From Amblyomma americanum (taxonomy: Eukaryota; Arthropoda; Arachnida; Ixodida; Ixodidae), in contig NW_027526670.1 of assembly GCF_052857255.1 (NCBI RefSeq), forward strand, positions 62,001-126,000: DNA of 64,000 nt. Reading direction: 5' to 3'. Below are positions 34,526 to 47,630 of the stretch, in pieces. A program made the translations under genes and the position numbers. Each line of letters opens with the position of its first letter. Within the stretch, counting starts at the first letter, position 1. The notes below the pieces were generated by a model that did no database searches, was not told where the DNA came from, and worked only from the letters and a program-made list of their open reading frames with translations.

Positions 34526-37500
34526 AGTTCTGAGAGAAAAATTTACACCTTTCTCTCGTCTACTTTGCGACGACTTGTAAAATCGATGCTCGTGAATCTT
34601 GCTAGTTTCGATCTAAAACGATGTATCCCGTTGTTTTGAGCCGGAATACAAGTTTTCGCGCAGTTCTGAGAGAAAAAGTTTACACCTTTCTCTCGTCTAC
34701 TTTTCGACGAATTGTTAAATCGATGCTGGTGAATTTTGCTACTTTCGATCTAAAACGATGTATCCCGTTGTTTTGAGCCGGAATACAAGTTTTCGCGCAA
34801 TTCTGAGAGAAAAAGTTTACACCTTTCTCTCGTCTACTCTTCGACGACTTGTAAAATTGATGCTCGTGAATTTTGCTAGTTTAGGTGTAAAACGATGTAT
34901 CCCGTTGTTTTGAGGTGGAATACAAGTTTTCGCGCAGTTCTGAGAGAAAAAGTTTACACCTTTCTCTCGTCTACTCTTCGACGACTTGTTAAATCGATGC
35001 TCGTGAATTTTGCTACTTTCGATCTAAAACGATGTATCCCGTTGTTTTGAGCCGGAATACAATTTTTCGCGCAGTTCTGAGAGAAAAAGTTTACACCTTT
35101 CTCTCGTCTACTCTTCGACGACTTGTAAAATCGATGCTCGTGAATCTTTATAGTTTCGATCTAAAACGATGTATTCCGTTGTTTTGAGCCGGAATACAAG
35201 TTTTCCCGCAGTTCTGAGAGAAAAATTTACACCTTTCTCTCGTCTACTCTGCGACGACCTGTAAAATCGATGCTCGTGAATCTTCCTAGTTTCGATCTAT
35301 AACGATATATCCCGTTGTTTTGAGCCGGAATACAAGTTTTCGCGCAGTTCTGAGAGAAAAAGTTTACACCTTTCTCTCGTCTACTCTTCGACGACTTGTA
35401 AAATCGATGCTCGTGAATCTTGATAGTTGCGTTCTAAAACAATGTATGCCGTTGTTTTGAGACGGAATACGAGTTTTCGCGCAGTTCTGAGAGAAAACGT
35501 TTACCCCTTTCTCTCGTCTACTCTTCGACGACTTGTAAAATCGATGCTCGTTAATCGTGCTAGTTTCGATCTAAAACGATGCATCCCGTTGTTTTGAGCC
35601 GGAATACAAGTTTTTGCGCAGTTTTGAGAGAAAAAGTTTACACCTTTCTATCGTCTACTCTTCGACGACTTGTAAAATCGATGCTCGTGAATCTTGATAG
35701 TTTAGATCTAAAACGATGTATTCCGTTGTTTTGAGCCGGAATACAAGTTTTCGCGCAGTTCTGAGAGAAAAATTTACACCTTTCTCTCGTCTACTCTGCG
35801 ACGACTTATAAAATCGATGCTCGTGAATCTTGCTAGTTTCGATCTAAAACGATGTATCCCGTTGTTTTGAGCCGGAATACAAGTTTTCGCGCAGTTCTGA
35901 GAGAAAAAGTTTACACCTTTCTCTCGTCTACTCTTCGACGACTTGTAAAATTGGTGCTCGTGAATCTTGATAGTTTCGTTCTAAAACAATGTATCCCGTT
36001 GTTTTGAGACGGAATACGAGTTTTCGCGCAGTTCTGAGAGAAAACGTTTACCCCTTTCTCTCGTCTACTCTTCGACGACTTGTAAAATCGATGCTCGTTA
36101 ATCGTGCTAGTTTCGATCTAAAACGATGTATCCCGTTGTTTTGAGCCGGAATACTATTTTTCGCGCAGTTCTGAGAGAAAAAGTTTACATCTTTCTCTCG
36201 TCTACTCTTCGACGACTTGTAGAATCGATGCTCGTGAATCTTGATAGTATCGCTCTAAAACGATGTATCCCGTTGTTTTGAGCCGGAATACAAGTTATCG
36301 CGCAGTTCTGAGAGAAAAAGTTTACACCTTTATCTCGTCTACTCTTCGACGACTTGTAAAATCGATGCTCGTGAATCTTGCTAGTTTCGATCTAAAACGA
36401 TGTATCCCGTTGTTTTGAGCCGGAATAAAAGTTTTCGCGCAGTTCTGAGAGAAAAAGTTTACACCTTTCTCTCGTCTACTCTTCGACGACTTGTAGAATC
36501 GATGCTCGTGAATCTTGATAGTATCACTCTAAAACGATGTATCCCGTTGTTTTGAGCCGGAATACAAGTTTTCCCGCAGTTCTGAGAGAAAAAGTTTACA
36601 CCTTTCTCTCGTCTACTCTTCGACGACTTGTAAAATTGATGCTCGTGAATTTTGCTAGTTTCGATCTAAAACGATGTATCCCGTTGTTTTGAGCTGGAAT
36701 ACAAGTTTTCGCACAGTTCTGAGAGAAAAAGTTTACACCTTTCTCTCGTCTGCTCTTCGACGACTTGTAGAATCGATGCTCGTGAATCTTGATAGTATCG
36801 CTCTAAAACGATGTATTCCGTTGTTTTGAGCCGGAATACAAGTTTTCGCGCAGTTCTGAGAGAAAAAGTTTACACCATTCTCTCGTCTACTCTTCGACGA
36901 ATTGTTAAATCGATGCTCGTGAATTTTGCTACTTTCGATCTAAAACGATGTATCCCGTTGTTTTGAGCCGGAATACAATTTTTCGCGCAGTTCTGAGTGA
37001 AAAAGTTTACACCTTTCTCGCGTCTACACTTCGACGACTTGTAAAATCGATGCTCGTGAATCTTGATAGTTTCGATCTAAAACGATGTATCCTGTTGTTT
37101 TGAGCCGGAATACAAGCTTTCGCGCAGTTCTGAGAGAAAAAGTTTACACCTTTCTCTCGTCTACTCTTCGACGACTTGTAAAATCGATGCTCGTTAATCT
37201 TGCTAGTTTCGATCTAAAACGATGTATTCCGTTGTTTTGAGCCGGAATACAAGTTTTCGCGCAGTTCTGAGAGAAACATTTACACCTTTCTCTCGTCTAC
37301 TCTGCGACGACTTGTAAACTCGATGCTCGTGAATCTTGATAGTTTCGCTCTAAAACAATGTATCCCGTTGTTTTGAGCCGGAAGACGACTTTTCGCGCAG
37401 TTCTGAGAGAAAAAGTTTACACCTTTCTCTCGTCTACTCTTCGACGACTTGTAAAATCGATGCTCGTTAATCGTGCTAGTTTCGATCTAAAACGATGTAT

Positions 37501-38580
37501 CCCGTTGATTTGAGCCGGAATACAAGTTTTCGCGCAGTTCTGAGAGAAAAAGTTTACAGCTTTTTCTCGTCTACTCTTCGACGATTTGTAAAATCGATGC
37601 CCGTGAATCTTGATTGTTTCGATCTAAAACGATGTATCCCGTTGTTTTGAGCCGGAATACAAGTTTTCGCGCAGTTCTGAGAGAAAAAGTTTACACCTTT
37701 CTCTCGTCTACTCTTCGACGACTTGTAAAATCGATGCTCGTGAATCTTGATAGTGTCGATCTAAAACGATATATCCCGTTGTTTTGAGCCGAAATACAAG
37801 TTTTCGCGCAGTTCTGAGAGAAAAAGTTTACACCTTTCTCTCGTCTACTCTTCGACGACTTGTAAAATCGATGCTCGTGAATCTTGATAGTTTCGTTCTA
37901 AAACAATGTATCCCGTTGTTTTGAGACGGAATACGAGTTTTCGCGCAGTTCTGAGAGAAAACGTTTACCTCTTTCTCTCGTCTACTCTTCGACGACTTGT
38001 AAAATCGATGCTCGTTAATCGTGCTAGTTTCGATCTAAAACGATGCATCCCGTTGTTTTGAGCCGGAATACAAGTTTTTGCGCAGTTTTGAGAGAAAAAG
38101 TTTACACCTTTCTATCGTCTACTCTTCGACGACTTGTTAAATCGATGCTGGTGAATTTTCCTACTTTCGATCTAAAACGATGTATTCCGTTGTTTTGAGC
38201 CGGAATACAAGTTTTCGCGCAGTTCTGAGAGAAAAAGTTTACACCTTTCTCTCGTCTACTCTGCGACGACTTGTAAAATCGATGCTCGTGAATCTTGCTA
38301 GTTCGATCTAAAACGATGTATCCCGTTGTTTTGAGCCGGAATACAAGTTTTCGCGCAGTTCTGAGAGAAAAAGTTTACACCTTTCTCTCGTCTACTTTTC
38401 GACGACTTGTTAAATCGATGCTGATGAATTTTGCTACTTTCGATCTAAAACGATGTATCCCGTTGTTTTGAGCCGGAATACAAGTTTTCGCGCAGTTCTG
38501 AGAGAAAAATTTACACCTTTCTCTCGTCTACTCTGCGACGACCTGTAAAATCGATGCTCGTGAATCTTGCTAGTTTCGAT
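34480..38580 (+). repeat. Large duplicated block Q, copy 2
   Basis: Counterpart of 23943-28400. It lacks the single G-unit duplication and the two monomers (I type and an A type) found at 28.1-28.4 kb in copy 1. Small differences include TACTATTTTTCG near 36153 against TACTAGTTTTCG in copy 1, and GCTGGTGAATTTTCC here against GCTGTGAATTTTCC there. Confidence 0.85.
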
Positions 38581-40683
38581 CTATAATGATATATCCCGTT
38601 GTTTTGAGCCGGAATACAAGTTTTCGCGCAGTTCTGAGAGAAAAAGTTTACACCTTTCTCTCGTCTACTCTTCGACGACTTGTAAAATCGATGCTCGTGA
38701 ATCTTGATAGTTTCGTTCTAAAACAATGTATCCCGTTGTTTTGAGACGGAATACGAGTTTTCGCGCAGTTCTGAGAGAAAACGTTTACCCCTTTCTCTCG
38801 TCTACTCTTCGACGACTTGTAAAATCGATGCTCGTTAATCGTGCTAGTTTCGATCTAAAACGATGCATCCCGTTGTTTTGAGCCGTAATACAAGTTTTTG
38901 CGCAGTTTTGAGAGAAAAAGTTTACACCTTTCTATCGTCTACTCTTCGACGACTTGTAAAATCGATGCTCGTGAATCCTGATAGTTTAGATCTAAAACGA
39001 TGTATTCCGTTGTTTTGAGCCGGAATACAAGTTTTCGCGCAGTTCTGAGAGAAAAATTTACACCTTTCTCTCGTCTACTCTGCGACGACTTGTAAAATCG
39101 ATGCTCGTGAATCTTGCTAGTTTCGATCTAAAACGATGTATCCCGTTGTTTTGAGCCGGAATACAAGTTTTCGCGCAGTTCTGAGAGAAAAAGTTTACAC
39201 CTTTCTCTCGTCTACTCTTCGACGACTTGTAAAATTGATGCTCGTGAATCTTGATAGTTTCGTTCTAAAACAATGTATCCCGTTGTTTTGAGACGGAATA
39301 CGAGTTTTCGCGCAGTTCTGAGAGAAAACGTTTACCCCTTTCTCTCGTCTACTCTTCGACGACTTGTAAAATCGATGCTCGTTAATCGTGCTAGTTTCGA
39401 TCTAAAACGATGCATCCCGTTGTTTTGAGCCGTAATACAAGTTTTTGCGCAGTTTTGAGAGAAAAAGTTTACACCTTTCTATCGTCTACTCTTCGACGAC
39501 TTGTAAAATCGATGCTCGTGAATCCTGTAAGTTTAGATCTAAAACGATGTATTCCGTTGTTTTGAGCCGGAATACAAGTTTTCGCGCAGTTCTGAGAGAA
39601 AAAGTTTACATCTTTCTCTCGTCAACTCTTCGACGACTTGTAGAATCGATGCTCGTGAATCTTGATAGTATCGCTCTAAAACGATGTATCCCGTTGTTTT
39701 GAGCCGGAATACAAGTTATCGCGCAGTTCTGAGAGAAAAAGTTTACACCTTTCTCTCGTCTACTCTTCGACGACTTGTAAAATCGATGCTCGTGAATCTT
39801 GCTAGTTTCAATCTAAAACGATGTATCCCGTTGTTTTGAGCCGGAATAAAAGTTTTCGCGCAGTTCTGAGAGAAAAAGTTTACACCTTTTTCTCGTCTAC
39901 TCTTCGACGACTTGTAGAATCGATGCTCGTGAATCTTGATAGTATCAATCTAAAACGATGTATCCCGTTGTTTTGAGCCGGAATACAAGTTTTCGCGCAG
40001 TTTTGAGAGAAAAAGTTTACACCTTTCTCTCGTCTACTCTTCGACGACTTGTAAAATTGATGCTCGTGAATTTTGCTAGTTTCGATCTAAAACAATGTAT
40101 CCCGTTGTTTTGAGCTGGAATACAAGTTTTCGCACAGTTCTGAGAGAAAAAGTTTACACCTTTCTCTCGTCTACTCTTCGACGACTTGTAGAATCGATGC
40201 TCGTGAATCTTGATAGTATCGCTCTAAAACGATGTATTCCGTTGTTTTGAGCCGGAATACAAGTTTTCGCGCAGTTCTGAGAGAAAAAGTATACACCATT
40301 CTCTCGTCTACTCTTCGACGACTTGTTAAATCGATGCTCGTGAATTTTGCTACTTTCGATCTAAAACGATGTATCCCGTTGTTTTGAGCCGGAATACAAT
40401 TTTTCGCGCAGTTCTGAGTGAAAAAGTTTACACCTTTCTCGCGTCTACTCTTCGACGACTTGTAAAATCGATGCTCGTGAATCTTGATAGTTTCGATCTA
40501 AAACGATGTATCCTGTTGTTTTGAGCCGGAATACAAGCTTTCGCGCAGTTCTGAGAGAAAAAGTTTACACCTTTCTCTCGTCTACCCTTCGACGACTTGT
40601 AAAATCGATGCTCGTTAATCTTGCTAGTTTCGATCTAAAACGATGTATTCCGTTGTTTTGAGCCGGAATACAAGTTTTCGCGC
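38508..40683 (+). repeat. Duplicated block S, copy 2
   Basis: Counterpart of 32350-34525 at a 6158-bp offset, with no length change across about 16 monomers. It continues into a CTTGTAAACTCG unit at 40733, whereas copy 1 continues into a CTACTTTGCG unit. Confidence 0.88.
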
Positions 40684-41478
40684 AGTTCTGAGAGAAACAT
40701 TTACACCTTTCTCTCGTCTACTCTGCGACGACTTGTAAACTCGATGCTCGTGAATCTTGGTAGTTTCGATCTAAAACGATGTATCCCGTTGTTTTGAGCC
40801 GGAATACAAGTTTTCGCGCAGTTCTGAGAGAAAAAGTTTACACCTTTCTCTCGTCTACTCGTCGACGACTTGTAAAATCGATGCTCGTGAATCTTGATAG
40901 TTTCGCTCTAAAACAATGTATCCCGTTGTTTTGAGCCGGAAGACGAGTTTGCGCGCAGTTCTGAGAGAAAAAGTTTACACCTTTCTCTCGTCTACTCTCC
41001 GACGACTTGTAAAATCGATGCTCGTTAATCGTGCTAGTTTCGATCTAAAACGATGTATCCCGTTGATTTGAGCCGGAATACAAGTTTTCGCGCAGTTCTG
41101 AGAGAAAAAGTTTACAGCTTTTTCTCGTGTACTCTTCGACGATTTGTAAAATCGATGCTCGTGAATCTTGATTGTTTCGATCTAAAACGATGTATCCCGT
41201 TGTTTTGAGCCGGAATACAAGTTTTCGCGCAGTTCTGAGAGAAAAAGTTTACACCTTTCTCTCGTCTACTCTTCGACGACTTGTAAAATCGATGCTCGTG
41301 AATCTTGATAGTGTCGATCTAAAACGATGTATCCCGTTGTTTTGAGCCGGAATACAAGTTTTCGTGCAGTTCTGAGAGAAAAAGTTTACACCTTTCTTTC
41401 GTCTACTCTTCGACGACTTGTAAAATCAATGCTCGTGAATTTTGCTTGTCTTGATCTAAAACGATGTATCCCGTTGTT
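40228..41478 (+). repeat. Duplicated block S-prime, copy 1 (about 1.25 kb)
   Basis: Matches 46380-47630 at a constant offset of 6152 bp. Shared markers are AAGTATACACC (40289/46441), CGAGTTTGCGCG (40944/47096), CTCTCCGACG and AAAATCAATGCTCG. Homology ends at GAGCTGGAATAC (41481) against GAGCCGCAATAA (47633). Confidence 0.85.
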
Positions 41479-41909
41479 TTGAGCTGGAATACAAGTTTTT
41501 GCGCAGTTCTGAGAGAAAAAGTTTACACCTTTCTCTCGTCTACTCTTCGACGACTTGTAAAATCGATGCTCGTGAATCGTGCTCGTTTCGATCTAAAACG
41601 ATGTATCCCGTTGATTTGAGCCGGAATACAAGTTTTCGCGCAGTTCTGAGAGAAAAAGTTTACACCTTTCTCGCGTCTACTCTTCGACGACTTGTAAAAT
41701 CGATGCTCGTGAATTTTGCTTGTCTTGATCTAAAACGACGTATCCCGTTGTTTTGAGCCGCAATACAAGTTTTCGCGCAGTTCTGAGAGAAAAAGTTTAC
41801 ACCTTTCTCTCGTCTACTTTTCGACGACTTGTTAAATCGATGCTGGTGAATTTTGCTACTTTCGATCTAAAACGATGTATCCCGTTGTTTTGAGCCGGAA
41901 TACAAGTTT
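41479..41909 (+). repeat. Satellite segment between duplicated blocks
   Basis: Three monomers: one with GTGCTCGTTTCG (E-like), one F with CTAAAACGACGTATCCC and an A with GCTGGTGAATTTTGC. The same trio order recurs near 43750-44090 and 50040-50380. Nothing else was seen. Confidence 0.75.
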
Positions 41910-44900
41910 TCGCGCAGTTCTGAGAGAAAAAGTTTACACCTTTCTCTCGTCTACTCTTCGACGACTTGTAAAATCGATGCTCGTGAATCTTGATAGTTTC
42001 GATCTAAAACGATGTATTCCGTTGTTTTGAGTCAGAATACATGTTTTCCCGCAGTTCTGAGAGAAAAATTTACACCTTTCTCTCGTCTACTCTGCGACGA
42101 CCTGTAAAATCGATGCTCGTGAATCTTGCTAGTTTCGATCTATAACGATATATCCCGTTGTTTTGAGCCGGAATACAAGTTTTCGCGCAGTTCTGAGAGA
42201 AAAAGTTTACACCTTTCTCTCGTCTACTCTTCGACGACTTGTAAAATCGATGCTCGTGAATCTTGCTAGTTTCGTTCTAAAACAATGTATCCCGTTGTTT
42301 TGAGACGGAATACGAGTTTTCGCGCAGTTCTGAGAGAAAACGTTTACCCCTTTCTCTCGTCTACTCTTCGACGACTTGTAAAATCGATGCTCGTTAATCG
42401 TGCTAGTTTCGATCTAAAACGATGCATCCCGTTGTTTTGAGCCGGAATACAAGTTTTCGCGCAGTTCTGAGAGAAAAAGTTTACACCTTTTTCTCGTCTA
42501 CTCTTCGTCGACTTGTAAAATCGATGCTCGTTAATCTTGCTAGTTTCGATCTAAAACGATGTATCCCGTTGTTTTGAGCCGGAATATAAGTCTTCGCGCA
42601 GTTCTGAGAGAAAAAGTTTACACCTTTCTCTCGTCTACTCTTCGATGACTTCTAAAATCGATGCTCGTGAATCTTGCTAGTTTCGATCTAAAACAAAGTA
42701 TTCCGTTGTTTTGAGCCGGAATACAAGTTTTTGCGCAGTTCTGAGAGAAAAAGTTACACCTTTCTCTCGTCTACTCTTCGACGACTTGTAAAATCGATGC
42801 TCGTGAATCTTGATAGTTTCGATCTAAAACGATGTATTCCGTTGTTTTGAGCCGGAATACAATTTTCGCGCCGTTCTGAGAGAACAATTTACACCTTTCT
42901 TTCGTCTACTCTGCGACGACTTGTAAAATCGATGCTCGTGAATCTTGCTAGTTTCGATCTAAAACGATGTATCCCGTTGTTTTGAGCCGGAATACAAGTT
43001 TTCGCGCAGTTCTGAGAGAAAAAGTTTACACCTTTCTCTCGTCTACTCTTCAACGACTTGTAAAATCGATGCTCGTGAATCTTGATAGTGTCGATCTAAG
43101 ACGATGTATCCCGTTGTTTTGAGCCGGAATACAAGTTTTCGCGCAGCTCTGAGAGAAAAAGTTTACACCTTTCTTTCGTCTACTCTTCGACGACTTGTAA
43201 AATCGATGCTCGTGAATTTTGCTTGTCTTGATCTAAAACGATGTATATCGTTGTTTTGAGCCGCAATACAAGTTTTCGCGCAGTTCTGAGAGAAAAAGTT
43301 TACACCTTTCTCTCGTCTACTCTTCGACGACTTGTAAAATTGATGCTCGTGAATTTTGCTAGTTTCGATCTAAAACGATGTATCCCGTTGTTTTGAGCTG
43401 GAATACAATTTTTCGCGCAGTTCTGAGAGAAAAAGTTTACACCTTTCTCTCGTCTACTCTTCGACGACTTGTTAAATCGATGCTCGTGAATTTTGCTACT
43501 TTCGATCTAAAACGATGTATATCGTTGTTTTGAGCCGGAATACAATTTTTCGCGCAGTTCTGAGAAAAAGTTTACACCTTTCTCTCGTCTACTCTTCGAC
43601 GACTTGTAAAATCGATGCTCGTGAATCTTGATAGTTTCGATCTAAAACAATGTATTCCGTTGTTTTGAGCCGGAATACAAGTTTTCGCGCAGTTCTGAGA
43701 GAAAAATTTACACCTTTCTCTCGTCTACTCTGCGACGACTTGTAAAATCGATGCTCGTGAATCGTGCTCGTTTCGATCTAAAACGATGTATCCCGTTGAT
43801 TTGAGCCGGAATACAAGTTTTCGCGCAGTTCTGAGAGAAAAAGTTTACACCTTTCTCGCGTCTACTCTTCGACGACTTGTAAAATCGATGCTCGTGAATT
43901 TTGCTTGTATTGATCTAAAACGACGTATCCCGTTGTTTTGAGCCGCAATACAAGTTTTCGCGCAGTTCTGAGAGAAAAAGTTTACACCTTTCTCTCGTCT
44001 ACTTTTCGACGACTTGTTAAATTGATACTGGTGAATTTTGCTACTTTCGATCTAAAACGATGTATCCCGTTGTTTTGAGCCAGAATACAAGTTTTCGCGC
44101 CGTTCTGAGAGAAAAAGTTTACACCTTTCTCTCGTCTACTCTTCGACGACTTGTAAAATTGATGCTCGTGAATTTTGCTAGTTTCGGTGTAAAACGATGT
44201 ATCCCGTTGTTTTGAGGTGGAATACAAGTTTTCGCGCAGTTCTGAGAGAAAAAGTTTACACCTTTCTCTCGTCTACTCTTCGACGACTTGTTAAATCGAT
44301 GCTCGTGAATTTTGCTACTTTCGATCTAAAACGATGTATCCCGTTGTTTTGAGCCGGAATACAATTTTTCGCGCAGTTCTGAGAGAAAAAGTTTACACCT
44401 TTCTCTCGTCTACTCTTCGACGACTTGTAAAATCGATGCTCGTGAATCTTGATAGTTTCGATCTAAAACGATGTATCCCGTTGTTTTGAGCCGGAATACA
44501 AGTTTTCCCGCAGTTCTGAGAGAAAAATTTACACCTTTCTCTCGTCTACTCTGCGACGACCTGTAAAATCGATGCTCGTGAATCTTGCTAGTTTCGATCT
44601 ATAACGATATATCCCGTTGTTTTGAGCCGGAATACAAGTTTTCGCGCAGTTCTGAGAGAAAAAGTTTACACCTTTCTCTCGTCTACTCTTCAACGACTTG
44701 TAAAATCGATGCTCGTGAATCTAGAGAGTTTCGCTCTAAATCAATGAATCCCGTTGTTTTGAGCCGGAATACGAGTTTTCGCGCAGTTCTGAGAGAAAAC
44801 ATTTACACCTTTCTCTCGTCTACTCTTCGACGACTTGTAAATCGATGCTCGTTAATCGTGCTAGTTTCGATCTAAAACGATGTATCCCGTTGTTTTGAGC

Positions 44901-45255
44901 CGGAATACAAGATTTCGCGCTGTTCTGAGAGAAAAAGTTTACACCTTTTTCTCGTCTACTCTTCGACGACTTGTAAAATCGATGCTCGTGAATCTTGATA
45001 GTGTCGATCTAAAACGATGTATCCCGTTGTTTTGAGCCGGAATACAAGTTTTCGCGCAGTTCTGAGAGAAAAAGCTTACACCTTTCTTTCGTCTACTCTT
45101 CGACGACTTGTAAAATCGATGCTCGTGAATTTTGCTTGTCTTGATCTAAAACGATGTATATCGTTGTTTTGAGCCGCAATACAAGTTTTCGCGCAGTTCT
45201 GAGAGAAAAAGTTTACACCTTTCTCTCGTCTACTCTTCGACGACTTGTAAAATTG
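41910..45255 (+). repeat. Duplicated block T, copy 1 (about 3.35 kb)
   Basis: Matches about 48606-51541. The offset is 6696 bp to about 43.2 kb and 6287 bp after about 43.6 kb; the difference (409 bp) is three monomers, present here (F, a C-like unit with GAGCTGG, and A with GTATATCG) and absent from copy 2. Markers are ATACATGTTTTCCC, AAAAAGTTACACC (one T-run shortened), CCGTTCTGAGAGAACAATTT, GAATCTAGAGAGTTTCGC and CTCTAAATCAATG. Confidence 0.86.
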
Positions 45256-46379
45256 ATGCTCGTGAATTTTGCTAGTTTCGATCTAAAACGATGTATCCCG
45301 TTGTTTTGAGCTGGAATACAATTTTTCGCGCAGTTCTGAGAGAAAAAGTTTACACCTTTCTCTCGTCTACTCTTCGACGACTTGTTAAATCGATGCTCGT
45401 GAATTTTGCTACTTTCGATCTAAAACGATGTATATCGTTGTTTTGAGCCGGAATACTCTTTTTCGCGCAGTTCTGAGAGAAAAAGTTTACACCTTTCTCT
45501 CGTCTACTCTTCGACGACTTGTAAAATCGATGCTCGTGAATCTTGATAGTTTCGATCTAAAACGATATATCCCGTTGTTTTGAGCCGGAATACAAGTTTT
45601 CCCGCAGTTCTGAGAGAAAAATTTACACCTTTCTCTCGTCTACTCTGCGACGACCTGTAAAATCGATGCTCGTGAATCTTGCTAGTTTCAATCTAAAACG
45701 ATGTATCCCGTTGTTTTGAGCCGGAATAAAAGTTTTCGCGCAGTTCTGAGAGAAAAAGTTTACACCTTTTTCTCGTCTACTCTTCGACGACTTGTAGAAT
45801 CGATGCTCGTGAATCTTGATAGTATCAATCTAAAACGATGTATCCCGTTGTTTTGAGCCGGAATACAAGTTTTCGCGCAGTTTTGAGAGAAAAAGTTTAC
45901 ACCTTTCTCTCGTCTACTCTTCGACGACTTGTAAAATTGATGCTCGTGAATTTTGCTACTTTCGATCTAAAACGATGTATATCGTTGTTTTGAGCCGGAA
46001 TACAATTTTTCGCGCAGTTCTGAGAAAAAGTTTACACCTTTCTCTCGTCTACTCTTCGACGACTTGTAAAATCGATGCTCGTGAATCTTGATAGTTTCGA
46101 TCTAAAACAATGTATTCCGTTGTTTTGAGCCGGAATACAAGTTATCGCGCAGTTCTGAGAGAAAAAGTTTACACCTTTCTCTCGTCTACTCTTCGACGAC
46201 TTGTAACATCGATGCTCGTGAATCTTGCTAGTTTCAATCTAAAACGATGTATCCCGTTGTTTTGAGCCGGAATAAAAGTTTTCGCGCAGTTCTGAGAGAA
46301 AAAGTTTACACCTTTTTCTCGTCTACTCTTCGACGACTTGTAGAATCGATGCTCGTGAATCTTGATAGTATCGGTCTAA
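45256..46379 (+). repeat. Mosaic satellite segment
   Basis: Adjacent pieces match upstream sequence at different offsets: about 45655-45955 resembles 39775-40075 (offset 5880), a short A/B stretch with GTATATCG follows, then about 46141-46375 resembles 39714-39948 (offset 6427), and from about 46380 the offset is 6152. Each shift corresponds to about two to four monomers. A G-type unit here has AGTATCGGTC, unlike its relatives. Confidence 0.75.
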
Positions 46380-47630
46380 AACGATGTATTCCGTTGTTTT
46401 GAGCCGGAATACAAGTTTTCGCGCAGTTCTGAGAGAAAAAGTATACACCATTCTCTCGTCTACTCTTCGACGACTTGTTAAATCGATGCTCGTGAATTTT
46501 GCTACTTTCGATCTAAAACGATGTATCCCGTTGTTTTGAGCCGGAATACAATTTTTCGCGCAGTTCTGAGTGAAAAAGTTTACACCTTTCTCGCGTCTAC
46601 TCTTCGACGACTTGTAAAATCGATGCTCGTGAATCTTGATAGTTTCGATCTAAAACGATGTATCCTGTTGTTTTGAGCCGGAATACAAGCTTTCGCGCAG
46701 TTCTGAGAGAAAAAGTTTACACCTTTCTCTCGTCTACCCTTCGACGACTTGTAAAATCGATGCTCGTTAATCTTGCTAGTTTCGATCTAAAACGATGTAT
46801 TCCGTTGTTTTGAGCCGGAATACAAGTTTTCGCGCAGTTCTGAGAGAAACATTTACACCTTTCTCTCGTCTACTCTGCGACGACTTGTAAACTCGATGCT
46901 CGTGAATCTTGGTAGTTTCGATCTAAAACGATGTATCCCGTTGTTTTGAGCCGGAATACAAGTTTTCGCGCAGTTCTGAGAGAAAAAGTTTACACCTTTC
47001 TCTCGTCTACTCGTCGACGACTTGTAAAATCGATGCTCGTGAATCTTGATAGTTTCGCTCTAAAACAATGTATCCCGTTGTTTTGAGCCGGAAGACGAGT
47101 TTGCGCGCAGTTCTGAGAGAAAAAGTTTACACCTTTCTCTCGTCTACTCTCCGACGACTTGTAAAATCGATGCTCGTTAATCGTGCTAGTTTCGATCTAA
47201 AACGATGTATCCCGTTGATTTGAGCCGGAATACAAGTTTTCGCGCAGTTCTGAGAGAAAAAGTTTACAGCTTTTTCTCGTCTACTCTTCGACGATTTGTA
47301 AAATCGATGCTCGTGAATCTTGATTGTTTCGATCTAAAACGATGTATCCCGTTGTTTTGAGCCGGAATAGAAGTTTTCGCGCAGTTCTGAGAGAAAAAGT
47401 TTACACCTTTCTCTCGTCTACTCTTCGACGACTTGTAAAATCGATGCTCGTGAATCTTGATAGTGTCGATCTAAAACGATGTATCCCGTTGTTTTGAGCC
47501 GGAATACAAGTTTTCGTGCAGTTCTGAGAGAAAAAGTTTACACCTTTCTTTCGTCTACTCTTCGACGACTTGTAAAATCAATGCTCGTGAATTTTGCTTG
47601 TCTTGATCTAAAACGATGTATCCCGTTGTT
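46380..47630 (+). repeat. Duplicated block S-prime, copy 2
   Basis: Counterpart of 40228-41478 at 6152 bp. Small differences include TTTTCTCGTCTAC against TTTTCTCGTGTAC in copy 1 and GGAATAGAAG near 47365 against GGAATACAAG. Confidence 0.85.
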
